DNA of 64,000 nucleotides from Streptomyces typhae (GTDB taxonomy: Bacteria; Actinomycetota; Actinomycetes; Streptomycetales; Streptomycetaceae): contig NZ_WPNZ01000002.1 of NCBI RefSeq assembly GCF_009755605.1, positions 482,184-546,183 of the forward strand, written 5' to 3'. Numbering within the stretch: position 1 is the first letter of the stretch; each line of letters starts with the position of its first letter. Shown piece by piece: positions 12,461-22,996 of the stretch. The position numbers and the translations under genes were made by a program. Under the pieces are notes generated by a model that was given only the letters and a program-made list of their open reading frames with translations, ran no database searches and had not been told where the DNA came from.

Positions 12461-13306
12461 TCAGCGAGGTGAGACCACAGCTCCCAGGAGCCCTGGCCCC
12501 GTGTGCGCCCCGATCACCGCGCCCACCTCGCTGACGTGGAGTTCCGCCAGGCACGGGACCCGGTCGCGCAGGTGGTCCGCGAGGGTCGCCGCGCGGTCGG
12601 GGGCCGCCAGGTGGTGGACCGCGATGTCCACGTCGTGGGCGCCCGCCCGCTCGACGACGATCTCTTCGAGGCGGGCGATCGCCTTCGACGCCGTGCGCAC
12701 CTTCTCCAGCATCTCGATGCGGCCGTCGTCGAGGGCGAGCAGCGGCTTCACCGCGAGCGCGGAGCCGAGGAGGGCCTGTGCGGCGCCGATGCGGCCGCCG
12801 CGCCGCAGATAGTCGAGTGTGTCGACGTAGAAGTACGTGGACATGGCCGCGGCCCGTTTCTCCGCAGCGGCCACCGCCTCGTCCATCGAGCCGCCCGACT
12901 CCGCCGTCTCGGCGGCGGACAGGGCGCAGAAGCCGAGGGCCATCGCCACCATGCCGGTGTCCACGACCCGTACCGGGACCGGCGCCTCGCGTGCGGCGAG
13001 GACGGCGGCGTCGTACGTTCCGGAGAACTCGGCGGAGAGGTGCAGCGAGACGATGCCGGTGGCGCCTGCCTCAGCGACCTTGCGGTATGTCTGGGCGAAG
13101 ACCTCGGGGCTGGGGCGCGAGGTGGTGACGGACTGCCGTTTCTGCAGGGCCTGCGCCAGGGAGCGGGCCGAGATCTCGGTGCCCTCTTCCAGGGCCTGGT
13201 GGCCGAGGACCACGGTGAGGGGGACCGCGGTGATGTCGTGCCGCTCCATCGTCCGTTGCGGCAGGTAGGCCGTTGAATCGGTGACGATCGCGACATGGCG
13301 GGACAT
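12461..13306 (-). CDS. DegV family fatty-acid-binding protein
   Basis: DegV-fold protein of 281 aa, which binds a fatty acid between two domains; in Gram-positives such proteins deliver acyl groups to fatty acid kinase. It begins MSRHVAIVTDSTAYLP at ATG 13306, and the VTDST motif is the family signature. TSRPSPEVFAQTY carries the conserved TSxPSP ligand loop, LHLSAEFSGTY follows near residue 90, and YLRRGGRI the late loop near 165. Full length for the family. No FakA homologue lies nearby. It converges on nothing and stands downstream of a coiled-coil membrane gene on the same strand with a 121-base gap. Confidence 0.9.
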   Translation of the reverse strand: MSRHVAIVTDSTAYLPQRTMERHDITAVPLTVVLGHQALEEGTEISARSLAQALQKRQSVTTSRPSPEVFAQTYRKVAEAGATGIVSLHLSAEFSGTYDAAVLAAREAPVPVRVVDTGMVAMALGFCALSAAETAESGGSMDEAVAAAEKRAAAMSTYFYVDTLDYLRRGGRIGAAQALLGSALAVKPLLALDDGRIEMLEKVRTASKAIARLEEIVVERAGAHDVDIAVHHLAAPDRAATLADHLRDRVPCLAELHVSEVGAVIGAHTGPGLLGAVVSPR

Positions 13307-13427
13307 GAGCTGGAGATTACCCGCAGGAACCCCGGTGCGGCAGTCCGACCCCTGCACGCGGAGGAGCCGCGGGCTCCGGGCGGGCACGGGCGGGGCCCGC
13401 GAGGACCGGCCGGAGCCGGTGCACGCG

Positions 13428-14261
13428 TCAGGTGGTGCTCTCCGGCTTGGGCTTCTTCTGCCAGGAGTACGTCGGCTGCGGTGCCGGCGGGGAGATCGCG
13501 GGCCTGGACGGCTCCTGGGCGGCGCGGTCGGGCTCCTCGGAGGCGGACGTCCGCGGCTGCGAGGCCTGTGACTGCGATGTCTGTGACTGCGGCGCCTGTG
13601 ACCGCGGCGTCTGCGCCGGGCTGGGCGCAGGCTTCGAGGCGGGCCTCGCCGGGCCGGGACCCGCTGTCGTGGCGGAGTCGGACCAGGACGTGAGCGGCTG
13701 GTCGTCCGGCGGCGGGGTCGTCTTCCAGTGCCGCAGGGCGCCCGTCTCCATGTCGATCTGCTCCTTGAGCAGGTCCAGGTCGTCGTCCGCGAACTTGGTG
13801 GCGCGGTCGCGGGCCGCCCAGCGGAGGGAGTCGGCGGCCTTGACGATCTGCTCGGTGCGCTCGCGCAGGGCGGGCAGTCGCTGGCTCAGCTCGATCCGGT
13901 CGGGCTCCCGCTCCAGGCGCTTGAGCTCGTCGTCCAGCTCGTGGCCGTGGGCGCTCAGGCGCTGGAACAGTGCGAGGGATTCGTGCAGGGAGGCGTCCTC
14001 GGCGACGCCCGCGCGCAGCGAGTCCTGGGTCGCCCGCATCGACGTGCGGAGCTTGAGGCGCAGCTGGGCCAGCTCGCCGACGGCGCCGGGCTGGGCGAGG
14101 GTTCTCGCGCGCAGCGTGGTGTCCTCCACCGTGCGGCGGGCCTGCGTGATCGTGCGGTCCATGCCCCGGCGGGCGGCGCCGACCACCTTGACCGTCGCAT
14201 ACGCGCCCACCCCCAGGAACAGCAGGAAGAGCAGCGCGACCACTGCGATCACGGCTTCCAC
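13428..14261 (-). CDS. Single-TM coiled-coil protein of unknown function
   Basis: A 277-aa protein starting at GTG 14261 (VEAVIAVVALLFLLFLGVGA), set by AAGGAG seven bases upstream. Residues about 2-26 form one N-terminal TM or signal-anchor helix; residues about 30-200 are charged and helical with heptad character (LRLKLRTSMRATQDSLRAG, ELKRLEREPDRIELSQRL), consistent with a long coiled coil. The tail is Pro/Gln/Ser-rich with short repeats (QAPQSQTSQSQASQP) and lacks predicted fold. I recognise no catalytic motif. The architecture suits a membrane-tethered scaffold. It follows leuS on the same strand, separated by a terminator-like hairpin, so it likely has its own promoter. Confidence 0.8.
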   Translation of the reverse strand: MEAVIAVVALLFLLFLGVGAYATVKVVGAARRGMDRTITQARRTVEDTTLRARTLAQPGAVGELAQLRLKLRTSMRATQDSLRAGVAEDASLHESLALFQRLSAHGHELDDELKRLEREPDRIELSQRLPALRERTEQIVKAADSLRWAARDRATKFADDDLDLLKEQIDMETGALRHWKTTPPPDDQPLTSWSDSATTAGPGPARPASKPAPSPAQTPRSQAPQSQTSQSQASQPRTSASEEPDRAAQEPSRPAISPPAPQPTYSWQKKPKPESTT

Positions 14262-14315
14262 GATGCTTCTCCTTCGGCCTGGCGACACATTCTGCCGTCT
14301 CCACGGTAAACGCAG

Positions 14316-14356
14316 CGGGCAGCCCGAGGGTTCCAGCGGAACCCCCAAGCTGCCCG
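14316..14356 (-). terminator. Hairpin terminator after leuS
   Basis: CGGGCAGC (14316-14323) pairs with GCTGCCCG (14349-14356), and inside it GGGTTCC pairs with GGAACCC around an AGC loop. It lies about 70 bases past the leuS stop codon and before the next gene. Confidence 0.65.
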
Positions 14357-14427
14357 TAGGGGACTACCCCGACGCGCGGCGGCCGACGACCAGTTGGACC
14401 CAGTCCCGGCCCCGCCCGGACCTAGAC

Positions 14428-17346
<2,919 letters not shown>

Positions 17347-17402
17347 GGTCTTCAAAGCTCCATCGATCGTCTCTGCCTGCGGACATGGCCGGACGGCCAA
17401 AC

Positions 17403-17427
17403 AAAAATGCCCCTCGCACAGGAGGGG
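17403..17427 (-). terminator. Attenuator terminator of leuS leader
   Basis: On the minus strand CCCCTC (17427-17422 read as the complement GAGGGG side) forms a 6-bp stem with a 6-base loop spanning 17427-17410, followed two bases later by TTTTT (17407-17403). It lies 57 bases ahead of the leuS start, so it would stop transcription before the gene. Confidence 0.7.
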
Positions 17428-17441
17428 ACGCCGCGCCGATT

Positions 17442-17466
17442 CCGACCGTGTTCACTGCACGGTCGG
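17442..17466 (-). promoter_or_regulatory. Pause or anti-terminator hairpin in leuS leader
   Basis: CCGACCGTG (17442-17450) and CACGGTCGG (17458-17466) form a perfect 9-bp stem with a 7-base loop between the leader-peptide stop codon and the attenuator. The leader end GCCGCGC (17482-17476) can also pair with GCGCGGC (17436-17430), giving mutually exclusive folds. Confidence 0.6.
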
Positions 17467-17472
17467 GACTGA

Positions 17473-17511
17473 TCAGCGCGGCCCGCTAAGCAGAAGGCGT
17501 ACGGCACGCAT
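17473..17511 (-). CDS. leuS leader peptide MRAVRLLLSGPR
   Basis: A 12-residue open frame from ATG 17511 to TGA 17473 with three consecutive Leu codons (CTT CTG CTT) in the middle. TACCCT at 17518-17523 is a good -10 box placed so that transcription would begin at the A of this ATG, that is, a leaderless leader peptide. CTT is rare in this GC-rich genome, which would sensitise translation to Leu-tRNA supply. The following hairpins complete a classical ribosome-mediated attenuation layout. The mechanism is inferred from sequence. Confidence 0.65.
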   Translation of the reverse strand: MRAVRLLLSGPR

Positions 17512-17517
17512 GGCGTC

Positions 17518-17523
17518 AGGGTA
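17518..17523 (-). promoter_or_regulatory. -10 box of the leuS leader transcript
   Basis: TACCCT on the minus strand with its last base seven nucleotides before the leader ATG. No convincing -35 hexamer is visible at the usual distance. Confidence 0.4.
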
Positions 17524-17771
17524 CCGCAGGGCTCCGGAGCCGGGCGACGCGCTTTGTCCGGGCTTCGACCCGGCCGGGCGGCAGCGGCAGGACGTCCCAC
17601 CTCGCCTCACCCGCGCCACAGCCTTGGCCAAGGGTTACCCCGCGTACCGCCACTATCGGGGCAACACCAAGATCGAGTCGCGCTTTGATAACAACGCAAT
17701 AACTCAAACCACGTACCCGTCGGTATGGCGCGACCTAGCATGCGGCGATCGGACCATTTCGGAGTCGCCCC

Positions 17772-19268
17772 ATGAACCCTCTGAACCCGCGTCGCGAGAC
17801 GCCCCAGCGTTCAGCTCCCCCCGCCTCCCCCACGCGCTCCTCCCGGACCTCCGCCCCCTTCCCGCCCGTCGGCCCCTCGGCACCCGCCGCGTCCTCACCC
17901 GCCCTTCCCACCTACCGGCGGCCGGGCAGAGCGGTCCGCTCCCTGGCCACCGTCGCCGCGCTGCTGCTGATACCCCTGGCCGTGTTCGCCGGTGGCGACG
18001 GCTTCCGGGCCGCCCTCGACTTCACCACCGGCGTCCTGTCCCTGGTGGCCCTGACCGCGTCCGTGATGTGGGGCCTGGTCGCCTCCGACCGGCTCTTCCT
18101 GCGCTCGCGTCAGCGACTGCTCGCCCAGGCCGTGCACCGGGGCACGGCGATCGCGGCAGTGGGCTTCCTGCTCCTGCACGGCACCGTGAAGCTCGCGCTC
18201 GACCACGTGTCCTTCGTGGGTGCCCTGGTGCCCTTCGGCCTCGGTGTGACGGGGGGCGACGGACTCATCGGCCTCGGCTCGCTCGCCGGCCTGCTCATGA
18301 TCACCACCAGTGTCACCGGCGCCCTGCGCAGCGCCTTCGTCTCCCCCGTCCAGGTCGCGTCCCGGTGGCGGGCCCTGCACATGCTGGCCTACCCGGCCTG
18401 GTGCGCCGCCCTGATCCACGGCCTGTACGCGGGCCGCGCCCCGAAGCCCTGGGTGGTCGCCCTGTACTGCCTGTGCCTGCTCGCGGTGGCCGGGGCGGTG
18501 GCGCTGCGCGCGGCCCCGCTCCCGGTCAAGCGCAAGGTCGCCGCCCAGGTCTTCGCCCTCCTCGAACCGGACGAGCGGCCCGCGCCGTCCGGGTCCCGGC
18601 GCCGCGAAAGCTCCGCTCCCGCGTGGGACACCGCTTCCACGCCGCTGCCCGGCACCGCATCGGGCCGCTTCGCCGCCGCGCCGCCCGACCAGCACCCCGT
18701 CTCCGGCATGGCCGCCGCCTACCGCGCGCTGGCCACACCCTCCGGCCACGACACGGACCTGCCCCCGGACCTCCAGCCCACCGAGGCGCTGCCCACCGTG
18801 ACACCCCGGTGGCCCACCCCCTCTCCCCCACCTCCTGCGGAGGCCCCCACGGCCTCCCTCCCGCACCTCTCCGTAGACAGCGGATACGCCTCTGTAGAGA
18901 ACGGATACGTCTCCGTAGACAGCAGGTATGCCCCCGTAGACAGCAGGTACGACTTCCCGGACAGCAGGTACGCCGCGTCGGCGGGCCGGTACGGCTCCGT
19001 GGACGTCGGTGACGACACCCTGGCTGGCCGGTACGGCCACCAGGACACCCGACACGACTACTACGGAGACAGGGGTTCCAGCCCCGCAGCCGATCCGTAC
19101 GCGACCGGGCCGCAGCCCCTTCACCAGCCGCCCGCACCCGGACCTCCCCCGCCGCCGTCCGCGCCCCCGCCGGCGCAAGGCGGCCCCGGCACGCAGCAGC
19201 TACTCGGCCCGTTCCAGGCACCCAGTACCGGCGAACCCTGGAACGCCCCCACCGGAGGCAGCAAGTGA
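17772..19268 (+). CDS. Bis-heme ferric-reductase-like membrane protein
   Basis: A 498-aa protein with a Pro/Ser-rich N-terminus, six TM helices between residues about 54 and 255, and a long disordered C-terminal tail. In TM3, His is followed by 13 residues and another His (HRGTAIAAVGFLLLH); in TM5, two His are separated by 12 residues (HMLAYPAWCAALIH). This is the bis-heme signature of the ferric reductase/NOX/YedZ fold, so it probably carries two b hemes across the membrane. It has no C-terminal FAD/NAD module; instead the stop overlaps the start of a NuoF-like gene (GTGA), suggesting that partner supplies electrons. The tail from about residue 375 has degenerate Tyr repeats (SGYASVENGYVSVDSRY). 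Start ATG 17772. Confidence 0.8.
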   Translation: MNPLNPRRETPQRSAPPASPTRSSRTSAPFPPVGPSAPAASSPALPTYRRPGRAVRSLATVAALLLIPLAVFAGGDGFRAALDFTTGVLSLVALTASVMWGLVASDRLFLRSRQRLLAQAVHRGTAIAAVGFLLLHGTVKLALDHVSFVGALVPFGLGVTGGDGLIGLGSLAGLLMITTSVTGALRSAFVSPVQVASRWRALHMLAYPAWCAALIHGLYAGRAPKPWVVALYCLCLLAVAGAVALRAAPLPVKRKVAAQVFALLEPDERPAPSGSRRRESSAPAWDTASTPLPGTASGRFAAAPPDQHPVSGMAAAYRALATPSGHDTDLPPDLQPTEALPTVTPRWPTPSPPPPAEAPTASLPHLSVDSGYASVENGYVSVDSRYAPVDSRYDFPDSRYAASAGRYGSVDVGDDTLAGRYGHQDTRHDYYGDRGSSPAADPYATGPQPLHQPPAPGPPPPPSAPPPAQGGPGTQQLLGPFQAPSTGEPWNAPTGGSK

Positions 19269-20860
19269 ACACGTCCCTGCCGGACGTCCCCGAAGTCCGC
19301 GTCGTCGGGCTTCCGCTCCTGACCTCGGGCTTCGACCTGGTCGAACGGCTCGACCTCGCCATGCACCTCAAGGTGCACGGCCCGCTGGAACCGATCGCGG
19401 GCGAGCGGCTCGCCACCCTCGCCGAAGAGATCGCGCTGCGCGGCCGCGGCGGTGCGGGCTTCCCGTTCGCCAAGAAGTTGCGGGCCGTCGCGGAAGCCGC
19501 GATCCGGCGGGGGGTGCGCCCCGTGGTGGTCGTCAACGGCAGCGAGGACGAACCCGCCTGCCGCAAGGACACCGTCCTGATCAACCGCGCCCCGCACCTC
19601 GTCCTCGACGGCGCCCTCCTCGCCGCGGAGGCGCTGGGCGCCCGCACGCTCGTCGTCGGGGTCACACGCGACTCCACGGAGGCGTCGACGCGGGCGGCGC
19701 TGGCCGAGCGCGGCCTCGGCGACCGGCGCGGTTCGAGTCTCCGCGCGCGCGTGCAGCGCAATCCCGTGCGCATGGTCACCGGCGAGTCGTCGGCCCTCGT
19801 ACGGTCCGCGGACGGCGGTCCGCCGCTGCCCCCGGGACGCAAGGTGCGCACGTCGGAGTCGGGCGTCGGCGGAGCGCCGACGCTCCTGTCGAACGCCGAG
19901 ACCTTCGCGCAGCTCGCCGTCGCCGCCCGGATCGGCCCGGACCGCTACCGCCGCACCGGCCTGCGCGACGAGCCAGGCACCGTGCTCCTCACCCTCTCCG
20001 GCGCGGTCGCGCGGCCCATGGTCCTGGAGGTCCCGACCGGAGTGCCCCTGCGGTACGTTCTGCAGCTCGCCGGCGCGCCGTCGCTGCCGCAGGGCGTCCT
20101 GACGGGCGGCTATCACGGCAGGTGGCTGGACGCGGTCGCCTCCCACGACGCGGTCGTCTCAGGGGCCTCCCTGGAGGCCCGTGGGGGTGCTCTCGGGGCG
20201 GGCGCGGTCCTGCCCATCGGCCCGGACACCTGTCCGCTGGGCGAGTCCCTGCGGGTGGCGCACTGGCTCGCGGCCGAGAGCGCGGGCCAGTGCGGCCCCT
20301 GCTATCTGGGGCTGCCCGCCGCCGCCCGCGGCCTCGCGGACGTCCTGGACGGCGGCGGGCCCACCGCCCTGGAGGCGCTGCGCGAGGTGACGAGGGCGGT
20401 GAAGCGGCGGGGTGCGTGCAAGCACCCGGACGGCTCGGCGGCGTTCCTGGAGTCCTCGATCGCGGCCTTCACCGACGATCTCGCCGCGCACGTCCTCGGC
20501 GGCGGCTGCGGGCGGCCCGTGGAGGGCGTCCTGCCGCTGCACGAGGAGAGCCCGCAGGGCGGGGCGTCCAGCGGCCGCAAGCTCGCCGTCGACTGGACGC
20601 TGTGCCAGGGCCACGGCTTGTGCGCGGACATCGTCCCCGAGCTGATCCAGCTCGGCCCGGACGGCTTCCCCGCGGTCGCGGAGGCGGCGGTGCCGCGCTA
20701 CGCGGAGGCCCGCGCCCAGCGTGCCGTCCGCCGCTGCCCGGCCCTCGCCCTGCGCGTCGAGGAGGACCGCACCGGCGCCCCCGGACCGGCCCCGTCCACG
20801 GCTCCGGCGATGCTGCCGCGGGGCCGCATCCGCAGGGCGCTCGGCAGCGGACGGCAGTGA
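19265..20860 (+). CDS. NuoF-like flavin/iron-sulfur protein with C-terminal ferredoxin domain
   Basis: A 531-aa protein, GTG at 19265 overlapping the previous stop by four bases. The NuoF-type flavin site GRGGAGFPFAKK lies near residue 59 and the NAD/FMN loop NGSEDEPACRKD near residue 92, followed by an SLBB-like middle. The NuoF iron-sulfur region reads ESAGQCGPCYLG near residue 338, then GACKHPDG near 380; compared with ESCGxCxPC the first Cys is Ala, so the cluster lacks a standard ligand. The last 100 residues form a monocluster ferredoxin (WTLCQGHGLC ... RRCPALAL), of the 3Fe-4S type found beside actinobacterial P450s. Inferred role: pass electrons from NADH through FMN and clusters to the coupled bis-heme protein. 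Confidence 0.8.
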   Translation: MNTSLPDVPEVRVVGLPLLTSGFDLVERLDLAMHLKVHGPLEPIAGERLATLAEEIALRGRGGAGFPFAKKLRAVAEAAIRRGVRPVVVVNGSEDEPACRKDTVLINRAPHLVLDGALLAAEALGARTLVVGVTRDSTEASTRAALAERGLGDRRGSSLRARVQRNPVRMVTGESSALVRSADGGPPLPPGRKVRTSESGVGGAPTLLSNAETFAQLAVAARIGPDRYRRTGLRDEPGTVLLTLSGAVARPMVLEVPTGVPLRYVLQLAGAPSLPQGVLTGGYHGRWLDAVASHDAVVSGASLEARGGALGAGAVLPIGPDTCPLGESLRVAHWLAAESAGQCGPCYLGLPAAARGLADVLDGGGPTALEALREVTRAVKRRGACKHPDGSAAFLESSIAAFTDDLAAHVLGGGCGRPVEGVLPLHEESPQGGASSGRKLAVDWTLCQGHGLCADIVPELIQLGPDGFPAVAEAAVPRYAEARAQRAVRRCPALALRVEEDRTGAPGPAPSTAPAMLPRGRIRRALGSGRQ

Positions 20861-20976
20861 CGGCGTTCCGGGACTGCGACTCGGGTCACACCTTCGGGTG
20901 CCGTGTGGCCCGAGTCACCGTTCTCGGGACGACCACGTCAGAGGCGTCCGAGGCGGGCGGACCGCGAGGGACTCAA

Positions 20977-21075
20977 AGAACACGCTGAACACGACGAACA
21001 CGCTGAACGTGGGGAACACGGAGAACGCCGAGAACACGGAGAACGCTGAGACACGGAGAACGCTGAGAACACGAA
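20977..21075. repeat. 9-bp AACACGCTG/GAG tandem repeat
   Basis: About eleven units of the pattern AACACG(C/G)(T/A)G follow one another, with variants AACGCTGAG and AACGCCGAG. They fill the gap between the NuoF-like gene and the tRNA-Ala terminator and are AT-richer than flanking DNA. Open frames here are repeat artefacts. Confidence 0.85.
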
Positions 21076-21103
21076 AAAGCGGGCCACCCGGATCGGGTGG
21101 CCC
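21074..21103 (-). terminator. Terminator of first tRNA-Ala
   Basis: GGGCCACCCG (21081-21090) pairs perfectly with CGGGTGGCCC (21094-21103) around a 3-base loop and is followed on the minus strand by CTTTTT (21079-21074). Confidence 0.85.
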
Positions 21104-21115
21104 ACTCATCTGCTG

Positions 21116-21188
21116 TGGAGCTAAGGAGAATTGAACTCCTGACCTCCTGCATGCCATGCAGGCGCTCTACCAACTGAGCTATAGCCCC
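21116..21188 (-). tRNA. tRNA-Ala (GGC anticodon)
   Basis: A 73-nt cloverleaf on the minus strand: acceptor GGGGCTA with TAGCTCC and discriminator A, D-arm TAGCTCAGTTGGTAGAGC, anticodon stem CCTGC/GCAGG with loop ATGGCAT (anticodon GGC), and T-arm with GTTCAATTC. CCA is not encoded. TAATGT at 21233-21228 with TTGGTG upstream is a possible promoter. Identical in sequence to the gene at 25734-25806. Confidence 0.97.
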
Positions 21189-21302
21189 TTGTTGCTGCTC
21201 CGCCCGGTTTCCCCGGCGGCTCCGCCAACATTACACGGTCACCCCCGCAGTCCACCAAATCGTTTCCCGGGCGTACGCACGGGACCATTACCGTCCGCCC
21301 TC

Positions 21303-22604
21303 GTGACCGTGATCGCGACCACCGTCGTCCGCCGCCAGGTGCCTCTCGCCGCCCTGGGCTGCCTGCTCTCCTTCGTCCTCTTCTGGGCCGCGCAGCGCGC
21401 GGCCGACGTCTCGATGCTCGACCTGCTCGTCTACCGCACGGAGGGCCTGGCCGTGCGGTCGGGTGTCGACCTGTACGCGCTGCGGGCCACCGAGGCCGAC
21501 CTGCCCGTGACGTACCCACCGTTCTCGGCGCTGCTGTTCACACCGCTGACCCTGCTGGAACCGGCGGACCTGCGTCCGCTGGCCACGCTCGGCAACCTGC
21601 TGCTCCTCGTCGTCTTCGTACGGCTGTCCCTGCTCCTGGTCGGCGAGCGGCGCCACGCGCGCGTGGCGACCGCGTTGTGGGCGTCAGCGCTCGCCGTGTG
21701 GGCGGAGCCGGTGTGGACGACCCTGCGCTACGGGCAGATCAATCTGCTGCTCGCCGTCCTGGTGATGTGGGACCTGACCCGGCGCCCCGGCCACCGGTGG
21801 GCGGGGGCGGGCATCGGGCTCGCCGCGGCGATCAAGCTCACGCCCGCCTTGTTCGCCGTCTTCCTGCTGCTCGTCGGTGTCGCCGTCGCGGCACGGCGGG
21901 GCGTGTGGCGGCCTGCCGTACGGCACGCGTGCGTGGCCGCCGCCACGTTCCTGGGGGCGACGCTCTGCGCGGCCGTGGTGCTGCCCGCCGACTCACGGAC
22001 CTTCTGGACCCGGGTGATCTTCTCCACGGACCGGGCCGGGCGCCCGGAGAACACCGCCAACCAGTCCGTGCGCGGGGTGCTCGCCCGGCTGCTGCACACC
22101 CCGGACCCGGGCGTCCTCTGGGCGGTGTGCGCGGGGCTCGTCTGCGCGGTGGGGCTGGCCGTGGCGGTGGCCGCGGCGGCACGGGGCGAGCGGGCCTGGG
22201 GCGCGGCCGCCTGCGCGGCGACCGCGCTGCTCGTCAGTCCGGTGTCGTGGTCGCACCACTGGGTGTGGTGCGTGCCGATGGTGCTGCTGCTGTGGTCGCG
22301 GGCGACGCGGTGGGGCGGCACGGGCCGCTGGGCGGCGGCGGGCGGGCTTGCCCTGGTGTTCTGTTCGTACGCCCTGTGGTGGGTGCCGCACACTCCTGGA
22401 CGGCCGGAACTCGACCAGAACTTTGGCCAGATGACGCTGTCCGCGATCTATCCGCTGGCCGCTGCGGCGTTCCTCGCCGTCACCGCGCGCACGGTGGTGA
22501 GGCGTGCGCGCGGGGACCACGGTTCGCCCTCCACGCCGCCGTCCGCGGAGCCCCGCCGGGCTCCTCGGGCGGGGGCGGACGTTCAGGCGGTGGCGAAGGA
22601 GTAG
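21303..22604 (+). CDS. GT87 family membrane glycosyltransferase
   Basis: A polytopic protein of 433 aa (about ten TM helices) of the DUF2029/GT87 type, which in actinobacteria includes alpha-mannosyltransferases using polyprenyl-phospho-mannose for lipoglycan or glycoprotein synthesis. The conserved periplasmic start (Asp/Arg loop VDLYALRATEADLPVTYPPF, where YPPF is a family hallmark) and GQINLLL near residue 145 are seen, as is SWSHHWVW near 315. GTG at 21303 is used because the frame upstream runs through the tRNA. Acceptor unknown. Its 3' end overlaps the convergent small zinc-ribbon gene by 22 bases. It lies inside the segment bracketed by the two identical tRNA-Ala genes. Confidence 0.85.
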   Translation: MTVIATTVVRRQVPLAALGCLLSFVLFWAAQRAADVSMLDLLVYRTEGLAVRSGVDLYALRATEADLPVTYPPFSALLFTPLTLLEPADLRPLATLGNLLLLVVFVRLSLLLVGERRHARVATALWASALAVWAEPVWTTLRYGQINLLLAVLVMWDLTRRPGHRWAGAGIGLAAAIKLTPALFAVFLLLVGVAVAARRGVWRPAVRHACVAAATFLGATLCAAVVLPADSRTFWTRVIFSTDRAGRPENTANQSVRGVLARLLHTPDPGVLWAVCAGLVCAVGLAVAVAAAARGERAWGAAACAATALLVSPVSWSHHWVWCVPMVLLLWSRATRWGGTGRWAAAGGLALVFCSYALWWVPHTPGRPELDQNFGQMTLSAIYPLAAAAFLAVTARTVVRRARGDHGSPSTPPSAEPRRAPRAGADVQAVAKE

Positions 22605-22816
22605 AACCGTTTGAGGGTGCAGTGTTCGTCCAGGAGGCGGCCGTAGATCGGCTCGCCCTCCAGTTCGCGGTACGTCTCGATGGGGTCGCCCTTTATGATC
22701 AGCGCCCGTGCGCACTCCTCGCACCAGTACTGATAGTCCGGGTTGACCGGTTCCATGTCGCGGACGATCGGCGTACCGCTGCCGCACCAGTCGCATTTAC
22801 GCCTGTGTGCACCCAT
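22583..22816 (-). CDS. Small CxxC zinc-ribbon-like protein
   Basis: A 77-aa protein, MGAHRRKCDWCGSG at ATG 22816. Two Cys pairs (CDWC near residue 8 and CEEC near residue 32) could bind zinc; residues between are PIVRDMEPVNPDYQYW and the rest is acidic (PIETYRELEGEPIYGRLLDE). No enzyme motif. It starts three bases after the stop of the 58-aa gene upstream (22820-22996), so the two small Cys-rich proteins form an operon. Its 3' end overlaps the GT87 gene on the other strand by 22 bases. Function unknown. Confidence 0.75.
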   Translation of the reverse strand: MGAHRRKCDWCGSGTPIVRDMEPVNPDYQYWCEECARALIIKGDPIETYRELEGEPIYGRLLDEHCTLKRFYSFATA

Positions 22817-22819
22817 CGA

Positions 22820-22996
22820 TCAGCTCCAGCTGTGGCCGCAGGCCGTGCACACGTAACTGACTCCGCCGTTGTCTCCGAGGACTTGGGCCACATGGGCCGA
22901 ACCGCAGGAAGGGCAGTGGAGGAGCGTGGCGTCCCCGATCCGTATGTCCGCCGCTCCGAAGAGGCTTCGGGCCTCTTCGAGGATGCTCGCAGGCAT
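22820..22996 (-). CDS. 58-aa zinc-ribbon protein
   Basis: A short frame from ATG 22996 to TGA 22820 reads MPASILEEARSLFGAADIRI, continuing to two CxxC knuckles, CPSCGSAH near residue 28 and CTACGHSW near residue 50. The paired knuckles and ending GHSW match a minimal zinc ribbon as found in small nucleic-acid-binding proteins. It is followed after three bases by the second zinc-ribbon gene. No sequence family is certain, but third-position G/C bias and the operon setting support a real gene. Confidence 0.7.
   Translation of the reverse strand: MPASILEEARSLFGAADIRIGDATLLHCPSCGSAHVAQVLGDNGGVSYVCTACGHSWS

Noticed and set aside
12334..12534. 66-codon plus-strand frame over the CATCCGC repeat
   Set aside because: Arises from the repeat and has no start site or conservation.
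17347..17600. T-box riboswitch upstream of leuS
   Set aside because: No T-box consensus (no AGGGUGGNACCGCG-like element) is seen; the leader-peptide layout explains the region better.
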